From: Aquisphaera insulae
GTDB lineage: Bacteria > Planctomycetota > Planctomycetia > Isosphaerales > Isosphaeraceae
Length of the DNA stretch: 48,695 bases
NCBI RefSeq assembly: GCF_011064615.1
Contig: NZ_JAALJH010000073.1
Coordinates: 1-48,695, forward strand
Direction: 5' to 3'
Shown: positions 8,282 to 17,010 of the stretch, piece after piece
How the letters are laid out: each line of letters starts with the position of its first letter
Position numbering within the stretch: position 1 is the stretch's first letter
Program-made: the position numbers and the translations under genes
The notes under the pieces: generated by a model
The model's database searches: none
The model's input: only the letters and a program-made list of their open reading frames with translations
What the model was told of the DNA's origin: nothing

Positions 8282-8788
8282 ATGGGAACTCCCAAGCCGA
8301 TCGCTGGACGCGGAAGCGAGACGCTCGCCCCGATCGTTCCGGCGGCCCGGTTCCTATCATGCTGCCTTACCGCCGTGGCACTGATCGGCTGTCAGGCCCG
8401 GCCTCCGACGCAACTCAACCTAGTTCCCGATTCCACGACGGCGCAATGGGCCGTGGAGCGTGCGCTGGAATTCTGGAAAGAAGGGCGACCTACCGGCGCG
8501 GTCGAGCCCACCGAGCCTCGCATTCAGGTGGTCGATTCGAACCGAGAGGCGGAGCAGAGGCTGGTAGAATACCAGATCCTGGCGCAGACCTCCTCGTCAC
8601 GCAATCGGACGCTCAGCGTCCGGGTGCGATTGGAGAATCCGGCCGAGGAGTCGATCGTCCGCTTCCTGGTCATGGGTGCCGACCCGATCCTGGTCTTCCG
8701 CCAGGAGGATTACGACCTCATGATGCACTGGGAACACAAGATGGATCCGGAGGCGGAGGAGCCCGTGCCGCTGAAGGGGCCGCAATAA
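8282..8788 (+). CDS. Small lipoprotein (paralogue 2)
   Basis: A 168-residue protein starting MGTPKPIAGRG, with a hydrophobic stretch FLSCCLTAVALIGCQ whose LIGC is a lipobox. The mature part follows the same plan as the lipoprotein at 5878-6300: a helix ending EFWKEGR, a variable middle (RIQVVDSNREAEQRLVEYQ), then VRFLVMGADPILVFRQEDYD and a polar tail. The frame is open further upstream to 8102, but the upstream residues are Arg/Pro-rich and look non-coding; the chosen ATG leaves a normal lipoprotein n-region. The next gene, the RND adaptor, starts 39 bases downstream on the same strand, so co-transcription with the metal-efflux genes is possible. Function unknown. Confidence 0.8.
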   Translation: MGTPKPIAGRGSETLAPIVPAARFLSCCLTAVALIGCQARPPTQLNLVPDSTTAQWAVERALEFWKEGRPTGAVEPTEPRIQVVDSNREAEQRLVEYQILAQTSSSRNRTLSVRVRLENPAEESIVRFLVMGADPILVFRQEDYDLMMHWEHKMDPEAEEPVPLKGPQ

Positions 8789-8827
8789 GACGGCCCGGCG
8801 GATCGCGTCCGGGGATCGGAGACAATC

Positions 8828-10330
8828 GTGACGACAAGGTCCCCAACCGAGCTCGGGTCGGCGGAGAGGCCGCGGGCCGAGGCCTCGAATGACCTCGCGG
8901 CTCGTGCGCTCCGCATGGCCGGCTGGTCGGCGAGGGCGGCGTGGGTCCGGGCGCGATTCCTGATCGCCCTGGCCGTGGCCTTCGTGGTCGTCGGCCGGTG
9001 GGACGTCCTGCGGACTTACTGGGACCGCTGGACCGCCCCGGCGGCCCGAGAAGCCGCGATGGGGGCGGTTTCCGCCGACACCGAGTATTTCTGCCCGATG
9101 GAGCCCGGCGTCGTTTCCGACTGGCCGGCAAAGTGCCCGATCTGCCACATGACGCTGGTCCGTCGCAAGAAGGGGGACATGGGCCCCCTCCCCAGCGGCG
9201 TGATCGCCCGCGTGCAGCTCTCTCCCGAACGGATCTTGCTGGCAGGCGTGCGCGTGGCCCCCGTCCGCTATGCGCCGCTCGCGCGATCGATTCGCCTTGT
9301 GGGGCCGATGCCGCCGGATCGGCCGCCGCGGCGGCTGGCGGCGCAGACAAGTCCGGAGGAAGCCTCGTGGTTGCGGCCCGGACTCGAGGCCGAGATCGTG
9401 CCCGAGCCGCCGGACGGATTGCCTGCAAGGAAGGCGATCATCGCCGCGGTCGAGGACAACGAGCGGGTGACCTTCGACATCCCCGACTGGGTCGGGCCGA
9501 TCCCTCGACTGGCCTCGGCCACCGTGAGGATCCCGATGGCCGGCCGCGAGCCGTTCCTTTCCATGCCCCGTGGCGCCCCCTCGATTCGGGCCGGCGACCC
9601 GAGGACGATCTACGTCTGCGGCGAGCATCCCGCGTCGACGGCGCTCGAGGCGGGCCGCTGCCCCCAGGACGGCAATTCGCTCATGCGGACCCCGCTTGCC
9701 TCCAACCAGAAGGTCGGATGGTGGTGTCCGATGCACCCCGAGATTCGGGCCGACGCGGCCGGCGGCGAGTGCGTCCAGTGCGGCGGCATGAAGCTCGTGC
9801 CCCGCGTCGTCAGCTACTCCCCCCCCGGCATGGTCCTGTCCGTGCCGGAATCGGCCGTGATCGACACGGGCCTGCGCCGGATCGTCTACGTCGAGAGCAT
9901 GCCGGGGATGTTCGACGGGATCGAGGTCCAGCTCGGCCCCCGCTGCGGCTCGTCCTTTCCGGTGGTCCGTGGTCTCGAGGAAGGCATGCGTGTCGCGGAG
10001 GCCGGCGCGTTCCTCGTCGACGCCGAGACGCGGCTCAATCCGGGCCTGGCCGTCGCCTACCTGGGGGCGAACCGAGGCCGGACGACCGCCGCCGAGGAAC
10101 CCGTCGAGCTGGGCGCCCTCTCGCCGCCCGATCGGGCCCTGGTCCTCGCTCAGAAGACCTGCCCCGTGACCAAGAAGCCCCTGGGAAGCATGGGCAGCCC
10201 CGTCCGGGTCGAGGTGAATGGGCAGGTCGTCTTCGTCTGCTGCTCAGGATGCACCGGTGCGCTCGAGGCGAGCCCGGAGAAGTACCTGGCCCGGCCGTCC
10301 TCGCCCCCTCATCCCGCGCATCCCCAATGA
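8828..10330 (+). CDS. RND efflux adaptor, CusB-like, with multiple metal-binding modules
   Basis: A 500-residue protein with a GTG start (GGAG six bases upstream) and one N-terminal membrane anchor at about residues 38-56. It should be the periplasmic adaptor of the RND pump that overlaps it by ATGA. In order: a heavy-metal-binding module (YFCPMEPG ... CPICHMTL), a CusB-like strand region (VQLSPERILLAGVRVAPV), a degenerate module (VCGEHP ... CPQDGNSL), a canonical module (WWCPMHPEI ... CVQCGGMKLV), a membrane-proximal region (MVLSVPESAVIDTGLRRIVYV), and a C-terminal YHS/TRASH-like module (KTCPVTKKPLG ... VFVCCSGC). Unlike CusB it shows no recognisable lipoyl domain or long alpha-helical hairpin between the barrel strands, the part that normally contacts an outer-membrane TolC-like channel. 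Copper or silver is the likely substrate group by family, but zinc or others are possible. Confidence 0.83.
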   Translation: MTTRSPTELGSAERPRAEASNDLAARALRMAGWSARAAWVRARFLIALAVAFVVVGRWDVLRTYWDRWTAPAAREAAMGAVSADTEYFCPMEPGVVSDWPAKCPICHMTLVRRKKGDMGPLPSGVIARVQLSPERILLAGVRVAPVRYAPLARSIRLVGPMPPDRPPRRLAAQTSPEEASWLRPGLEAEIVPEPPDGLPARKAIIAAVEDNERVTFDIPDWVGPIPRLASATVRIPMAGREPFLSMPRGAPSIRAGDPRTIYVCGEHPASTALEAGRCPQDGNSLMRTPLASNQKVGWWCPMHPEIRADAAGGECVQCGGMKLVPRVVSYSPPGMVLSVPESAVIDTGLRRIVYVESMPGMFDGIEVQLGPRCGSSFPVVRGLEEGMRVAEAGAFLVDAETRLNPGLAVAYLGANRGRTTAAEEPVELGALSPPDRALVLAQKTCPVTKKPLGSMGSPVRVEVNGQVVFVCCSGCTGALEASPEKYLARPSSPPHPAHPQ

Positions 10331-13300
10331 CCGATCGCATCATCGAATTCTCGATCCGCCGGCGAGGCACGGTCATCCTCATCAGCCTGGCCCTCGCCGT
10401 CGCGGGCGCGGCGGCGGTTCGCTCGACGCCCATCGATGCGATCCCGGATCTTTCCGAGGACGGCGTGATCGTCTTCGCCGACTGGCCGGGCCACGCCCCG
10501 CGAGAGGTCGAGGACCAGGTGACCTATCCGCTGACTCGAGAGCTGCAGGGGCTCCGGGGTGTCCAGTCGGTGCGGTCCTCGAGCGACTTCGGCTCGACGA
10601 CCATCCACGTCATCCTCGACGGCGGGGCCACGCTGACCGAGGGCCGACGCGAGGTCGGCGAGCGCCTGGTGCGGGCCGGCCCGTCCTTGCCGACGGGGGT
10701 CATCCCCAGGCTCGGGCCGGACTCCCCGGCGACCGGGCAGATCTTCTGGTACAGCGTCGAAGGCCAGGGGCAGGATCTCGGCCGGCTTCGCGCCATCCAG
10801 GACTGGTATGTCAAGCCGCAGCTCGGGTCCGTCCCGGGGGTGGCCGAGGTCGCGAGCGTCGGAGGTTATCCCATCGAGTACGCGGTCTCGGTGGACCCGC
10901 TCCGCCTGCGAGCGCTCGGTGTGACGCTCCGCGACGTGGAGTCGGCCGTGGCCCGCTCGAACTCGTCCGTCGGCGGCCATGCCATCCAGAAGGGAAATGC
11001 GGAGTACCTCGTCAGCGCGACGGGCTGGCTGGGGGGAGGCCGGGAGGATTCGTCCGCGGCGGTGGTCCGGGACCTGGGGGCGGTTGTCCTCCCCGCCCCG
11101 GGGGGCAAGGCCGTTCGACTTGCCGAGGTCGCCGACATCACCGTCGCTCCCGGCCCCCGGCGCGGGATCCTCGAGAAGGACGGCAACGAAATCACGGGCG
11201 GCGTGATCCTCATGGCCTCGGGGGAGAATCCTCTGGAGGTGACCCGGAGGATCGAGGAGCGAATCCACGAGATCGAGCCGGGACTCCCGCGGGGGGTGAC
11301 GATCGTTCCCTTCTACGATCGGACCCCGCTCATCGAGGGCGCGATCAGCTCGGTCCGAGGCACGATCCTGGAGGCGATGCTCACGGCGACGGCCTGCGTC
11401 GTCCTCGTCCTCCTCCACATCCGAACCTCATTCGTGATCGCGCTGACCTTGCCGCTGGCCGTCCTCGGCTCATTCCTGGCGATGGCCATCCTGAGATGGA
11501 TCGGCGTGCTCGAGGTGCAGGCGAACATCATGAGCCTGGCCGGAATCGCCATCTCGATCGGCGTCCTCGTGGACTCCTCGGTCGTGATGGCGGAGAACGT
11601 GATGCACCGTCTCCGCGAGCGGTTCGGCGATTCCCCGGCAAGGGGTGACCTCCGAGGGGTCATCCTGCCGGCCTGTCGCGAGGTGGGCCGGCCGATCTTC
11701 TTCTCGGTCCTGATCATGATCCTCTCGTTCCTGCCGGTCTTCTCCCTGGGCGGCATCGAGGGCAAGATGTTCCGTCCCCTGGCTCTCACCAAGACGCTCG
11801 CCCTGGCCACGGTCGCGGTGCTGTCGGTGACGCTGGTTCCGGCCCTCTGCACGATCTTCATTCGCGGGCGGCTTCGCGGCGAGACCTCTAGCCCGCTGGT
11901 GCGGGGCGTGATCGAGGTCTATCGCCCCGTGCTCGCCTACCTCCTCGACGCTCCGGGGGGGATCGCCTGGATCATCGGCCTGACCTTCGTGGTGGGGCTG
12001 GCCCCGATCGGGAGTCGCCCCCTCCTGCTCGGCTGCCTGGCCGCGTCGGTCCTCGCCGTCGGGATCGTCGTGAAGGGCCGCGTCGCCCGGGTCGCGGCGA
12101 TGCTCTCGCTGACGGCCGTGGCGCTGGCGGCCGAGTCGGGGATGACCCCGATCTCTCGCGAATTCCTCGTCCCGCTGGACGAGGGGATGATCATGGACAT
12201 GCCCATCACGGTCCCGCGAGCCTCGGTCGCGGAGTCGGCCGACGACCTCAAGGCCCGCGACATGATCCTCTGCCGGTTCCCCGAGGTGGACATGGTCGTG
12301 GGCAAGGCCGGCCGCGCGGAAACCCCCACCGACCCGGCGCCGATGGACATGATCGAGACCATGGTCAATTTCCGTCCCAGGGAGCTGTGGCCGCGCCGAT
12401 CGCTCGACGCGGCGGACGCCAACCGCATGGGCGCGAAGGTCCTCGGACGGCTCATCGCCGACGGCCTAATCCATCCCCCGGCCGCCCGCTCGGCCACCGT
12501 CGAGGAATGCGTCTCCGAAATCATGCCTCGGGTGGACGCTCAGTTGCGCGAGTTCGCCTACCTCAGGAACGTCGAGTTCCAGCGCGAGTCGGCCGCCGCA
12601 CTCGGGTCGGCTTCCCACGGCGGCCCCTCGGCCGGCTCATTGAGACTCTGGCGCGAGCACGTTCAACACCTCGACGCGGAGCTCATCGAGCGGGCCGCGG
12701 AGGTCTTCACGAGGCTGGCCGTGGAGGACCTGCTCTTGCGGGTCGGGTCCATCGATCCGGGGATCGCCGCCGCCATCGAGCGGATCCGCGAGCACCGCGC
12801 GCGTCCGGCGACGGTCGTCGTTCCTCACCACGCGGGGGGCTCGCATGCGATGAGTCGACCGCTTCGGGCCCCCGACCTGCCGCCGATCCCGCAGCTCGAA
12901 CCGATCCAGGACGAGCTCGCCACGGAGCTTCGGCCCGGCCTCGTGCTGTGGCGAAAGCAGCCGTCGGATCTGGTCGGATTCCGCGGCGAACTCGACCGAG
13001 CGGTGCAGGTGCCCGGATGGTCGAACATCTGGACGATGCCGATCCAGAACCGCGTCGACATGCTGGCCACCGGCGTGAATACCGCGATCGGCGTCCGGGT
13101 CCTGGGGCGCAGCCTGGACGAGGTGGTGGAGACCTCGGAGGCGATCGCGGCGGTCCTCAAAGGTGTCCCGGGCGCGGCCGACGTCGTGGCCGATCCGATT
13201 CGTGGCAAGGGGTATCTGGAGATCCGCCCCGACCGCCAGAAGGCCGCCCAACGGGAGGTCAGCGTCGGCGACATGACCGACGCGATCGAGATCGCCCTCG

Positions 13301-14226
13301 GCGGACGAGTCGTCACGACGACCGTCGAAGGTCGCGAGCGTCACGGGGTCCGAATCCGCTATGCGCGTGACTTTCGCGAGGACGAGGCCTCCGCGCGGAA
13401 GATCCTCGTCCCGGCCGTCAATCGCGATCCGAACGGCTCTCCCCGATTCGTGCCCCTGGAGGAGGTGGCGGACATTCGGATCGCCGACGGGCCCGCGACC
13501 ATCAAGGGAGAGGACGGCCGGCTCCGGAATTACGTCCGCCTCAACGTGAAGGGGCGGGGCGCGGTCGATTTCGTGGAGGAGGCCCGCCGGATCGTCGCGG
13601 AGAAGGTCGCCATACCCACGGGCGTTTCCGTGAGCTGGACGGGTCAGTTCGAACACGAGATCCACGCCCGCAGGACCCTGGGGCTCATGCTGCCCGCCGT
13701 GCTGGTTGTCATCCTGGGAATCCTCTACTGGACCTACCACGACCTGGTTGACGCCGCCCTGATGCTGCTGGCGGTCCCCGGGGCGATCGCGGGCGGGGTC
13801 TTCTTCCAGTGGCTCCTCGGTTTCCCATTCTCCGTCACGGTCTGGATCGGTTATCTCGCCTGCTTCGGGATGGCCACGTCGACGGGGATCATCATGCTCG
13901 TCTACCTCAGGGAGGCGGTTGCGGCCCGGGGAGGGCTCGCGGGGATGACCGTGGACGACCTGCGGGGGGCGGTCATCGAGGGCGCCGTCCATCGGCTCCG
14001 CCCCAAGCTCCTGACCGAAGGGACCACCATCCTCGGCCTGGCGCCGATCCTCTGGGCCGACGGCCCGGGCGCCGACGTCATCCGGCCCATGGCCGCACCG
14101 GTCCTGGGAGGGCTCCTGATCGCGGACGAGGTCATCGATCTGCTCTTGCCGATCCTCTTCTTCCACGTCCGGCGCCGACGCCTGGAACGACTCGATGGCA
14201 CGGTCACGGCCCAGCCGGCACATTGA
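10327..14226 (+). CDS. cusA: Heavy-metal RND efflux pump, CusA-like, with large insertion
   Basis: A 1,299-residue inner-membrane pump starting MTDRIIEFSIRRRG; the ATG overlaps the adaptor stop. Heavy-metal RND landmarks are present: TPIDAIPDLSEDGVIVF, the TM4 proton-relay pair D416 and E423 in GVLVDSSVVMAENV, DEGMIMDMPITVP, TDPAPMDMIETM and QNRVDMLATG. By alignment to Escherichia coli CusA, Met625, Met673/675 and Met912 correspond to the Met triad that binds Cu(I)/Ag(I), so copper/silver export is likely. Usual length is about 1,040-1,060 residues; the excess lies mainly between the second and third Met sites, at about residues 686-870, as a helical, charged insertion (LRLWREHVQHLDAELIERA, IAAAIERIREHRA) in the periplasmic porter domain. 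No outer-membrane channel gene follows. Family assignment firm; metal inferred. Confidence 0.93.
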   Translation: MTDRIIEFSIRRRGTVILISLALAVAGAAAVRSTPIDAIPDLSEDGVIVFADWPGHAPREVEDQVTYPLTRELQGLRGVQSVRSSSDFGSTTIHVILDGGATLTEGRREVGERLVRAGPSLPTGVIPRLGPDSPATGQIFWYSVEGQGQDLGRLRAIQDWYVKPQLGSVPGVAEVASVGGYPIEYAVSVDPLRLRALGVTLRDVESAVARSNSSVGGHAIQKGNAEYLVSATGWLGGGREDSSAAVVRDLGAVVLPAPGGKAVRLAEVADITVAPGPRRGILEKDGNEITGGVILMASGENPLEVTRRIEERIHEIEPGLPRGVTIVPFYDRTPLIEGAISSVRGTILEAMLTATACVVLVLLHIRTSFVIALTLPLAVLGSFLAMAILRWIGVLEVQANIMSLAGIAISIGVLVDSSVVMAENVMHRLRERFGDSPARGDLRGVILPACREVGRPIFFSVLIMILSFLPVFSLGGIEGKMFRPLALTKTLALATVAVLSVTLVPALCTIFIRGRLRGETSSPLVRGVIEVYRPVLAYLLDAPGGIAWIIGLTFVVGLAPIGSRPLLLGCLAASVLAVGIVVKGRVARVAAMLSLTAVALAAESGMTPISREFLVPLDEGMIMDMPITVPRASVAESADDLKARDMILCRFPEVDMVVGKAGRAETPTDPAPMDMIETMVNFRPRELWPRRSLDAADANRMGAKVLGRLIADGLIHPPAARSATVEECVSEIMPRVDAQLREFAYLRNVEFQRESAAALGSASHGGPSAGSLRLWREHVQHLDAELIERAAEVFTRLAVEDLLLRVGSIDPGIAAAIERIREHRARPATVVVPHHAGGSHAMSRPLRAPDLPPIPQLEPIQDELATELRPGLVLWRKQPSDLVGFRGELDRAVQVPGWSNIWTMPIQNRVDMLATGVNTAIGVRVLGRSLDEVVETSEAIAAVLKGVPGAADVVADPIRGKGYLEIRPDRQKAAQREVSVGDMTDAIEIALGGRVVTTTVEGRERHGVRIRYARDFREDEASARKILVPAVNRDPNGSPRFVPLEEVADIRIADGPATIKGEDGRLRNYVRLNVKGRGAVDFVEEARRIVAEKVAIPTGVSVSWTGQFEHEIHARRTLGLMLPAVLVVILGILYWTYHDLVDAALMLLAVPGAIAGGVFFQWLLGFPFSVTVWIGYLACFGMATSTGIIMLVYLREAVAARGGLAGMTVDDLRGAVIEGAVHRLRPKLLTEGTTILGLAPILWADGPGADVIRPMAAPVLGGLLIADEVIDLLLPILFFHVRRRRLERLDGTVTAQPAH

Positions 14227-14292
14227 TTGCTCTGACGCAGGGCCTCCCGGACCGGAACGGACCTCGAACCACATCGATCGGAGATTGCGACC

Positions 14293-15327
14293 ATGGAGTT
14301 TCGACAGCTTGGCGGTTCGGGCCTGAAGGTTCCCGTCCTGACCCTTGGGACCGGGACCTTCGGCGGCGGCACGAAGTTCTTCAAGGCCTGGGGGGAGACC
14401 AACGTTGCCGAGGCCACCCGCATGGTGGACCTGTGCCTGGAGTCCGGCGTCACCATGTTCGACTCCGCCGACATCTACTCGGACGGCCTGGCGGAGGAGG
14501 TGCTCGGGCAGGCGATCAAGGGGCGCCGCGACGAGGTCCTGATCTCCACCAAGGGGACGTTCCGCCACGGCAAGGGTGCCAACGACGTCGGTTCGTCCCG
14601 ATGGCATCTGACGAGGGCCGTCGAGGGGAGCTTGAAACGGCTCGGCACCGACCGAATCGACCTCTACCAGCTCCACGGCTTCGACGCCCTGACGCCGGCG
14701 GAGGAGGTCATGGGAACGCTCGATGACCTGGTCCGCGCGGGCAAGATCCTCTATGTCGGGTGCTCGAACTTCTCCGGCTGGCACCTGATGAAGTCCCTGG
14801 CGGTCTCGGATCGACACGGCTGGACGCGCCACGTCGCCCATCAGGTCTACTACTCGCTCATCGGTCGCGACTACGAGTGGGAGCTGATGCCCCTGGCCCT
14901 GGATCAGAAGGTCGGCGCGGTCGTCTGGAGTCCCCTCGGCTGGGGACGGCTCACGGGCAAGATCCGCCGCGGTCAGCCCCTGCCGAAGACGAGCCGACTC
15001 CACGAAACCGCCCAGCTCGGCCCGCCCGTCCCGGACGAGTACCTCTACCGAGTCGTCGATGCCCTCGACGCCGTCGCGCGCGAGACCGGAAAGCTGATCC
15101 CCCAGGTCGCGCTCAACTGGCTGCTCCAGCGTCCCACCGTCTCCACGGTCATCATCGGCGCCAGGGACGAGGAGCAACTGAAGCAGAACCTCGGCGCGGT
15201 GGGCTGGAACCTCACGCCCGAGCAGGTGGCGACGCTGGATGCCGCCAGCAAGGTCACGCTCGCGTATCCCTACTGGCATCAGAAGGGGTTTGCCGAACGG
15301 AATCCGTTCGCGGTCGACCAGGGCTGA
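14293..15327 (+). CDS. Aldo/keto reductase
   Basis: A 344-residue cytosolic NADPH-dependent oxidoreductase of the YajO/voltage-gated-channel-beta-subunit type. It opens MEFRQLGGSGLKVPVLTLG. The catalytic tetrad of the superfamily is visible as D57 (FDSADIY), Y62, K87 (ISTKGTF) and H128 (YQLHGFD). Later motifs are VGCSNFSGWHL, the SPLGWGRLTGKI segment, and the C-terminal cofactor loop VIIGARDEEQLKQNL. Length matches the family. It lies 66 bases after the RND pump on the same strand but has no obvious functional link to metal efflux, and no clear ribosome-binding site precedes the ATG. It ends convergently with the response regulator. Substrate cannot be deduced. Confidence 0.93.
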   Translation: MEFRQLGGSGLKVPVLTLGTGTFGGGTKFFKAWGETNVAEATRMVDLCLESGVTMFDSADIYSDGLAEEVLGQAIKGRRDEVLISTKGTFRHGKGANDVGSSRWHLTRAVEGSLKRLGTDRIDLYQLHGFDALTPAEEVMGTLDDLVRAGKILYVGCSNFSGWHLMKSLAVSDRHGWTRHVAHQVYYSLIGRDYEWELMPLALDQKVGAVVWSPLGWGRLTGKIRRGQPLPKTSRLHETAQLGPPVPDEYLYRVVDALDAVARETGKLIPQVALNWLLQRPTVSTVIIGARDEEQLKQNLGAVGWNLTPEQVATLDAASKVTLAYPYWHQKGFAERNPFAVDQG

Positions 15328-15377
15328 GCGACGGCGCCCGCGGGGTCGGGCATCGGCAAGGCGGGGCACGATCCGCG

Positions 15378-15393
15378 CGGGGGCTGGGCAAGC

Positions 15394-15406
<13 letters not shown>
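15378..15406. terminator. Stem-loop between convergent genes
   Basis: CGGGGGC (15378-15384) pairs with GCCCCCG (15400-15406), and GGG (15386-15388) with CCC (15397-15399), leaving one bulged T and an 8-base loop. It sits between the converging aldo/keto reductase and response regulator genes and overlaps the last codons of the latter. There is no T-run on either strand, so it is at best a weak or factor-dependent bidirectional terminator. Confidence 0.35.
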
Positions 15407-16842
<1,436 letters not shown>

Positions 16843-16862
16843 GTCCTGCCCCACGGAGGTTA

Positions 16863-16880
16863 GGCCGCTTTCGAGCGGCC
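16863..16880. promoter_or_regulatory. Perfect 7-bp hairpin in kinase/regulator intergenic region
   Basis: GGCCGCT (16863-16869) and AGCGGCC (16874-16880) form a perfect stem. Read on the plus strand the loop is TTCG, a UUCG tetraloop in RNA; on the minus strand, which leads the response regulator, the loop is CGAA. It lies 21 bases upstream of the chosen GTG start of the regulator. It may be a leader stem-loop or a protein-binding dyad; nothing in the sequence decides between them. Confidence 0.4.
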
Positions 16881-17010
16881 CTGATGGTTTGGTATTGTAT
16901 TCGCTAGGAGGTCCGTGAGGAACCCGCGACCGCGGCCGGCCATGTCGCGCGGGATCGGCCGAGTCCCCCCGCGCCGCCCCTGACGTTGTGGTCGAAGCCT
17001 CGAGGTCGGA

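Noticed and set aside
8941..10326. Upstream extension of the RND pump frame to 1,761 codons
   Set aside because: The extension overlaps the adaptor gene in another frame and is Arg/Gly/Pro-rich; the ATGA overlap at 10327 gives the true RND N-terminus.
12637..15369. 910-codon open frame on the minus strand opposite the RND pump and aldo/keto reductase
   Set aside because: Asp/Gly/Arg/Val-rich composition without any motif, fully antisense to two clear genes; long antisense frames are expected in high-GC codon usage.
16906..16983. AGGAGGT followed by a 22-codon frame from GTG at 16915, a possible leader peptide of the kinase
   Set aside because: Only two bases between the Shine-Dalgarno-like sequence and GTG, and the peptide is Arg/Pro-rich with no attenuator structure.
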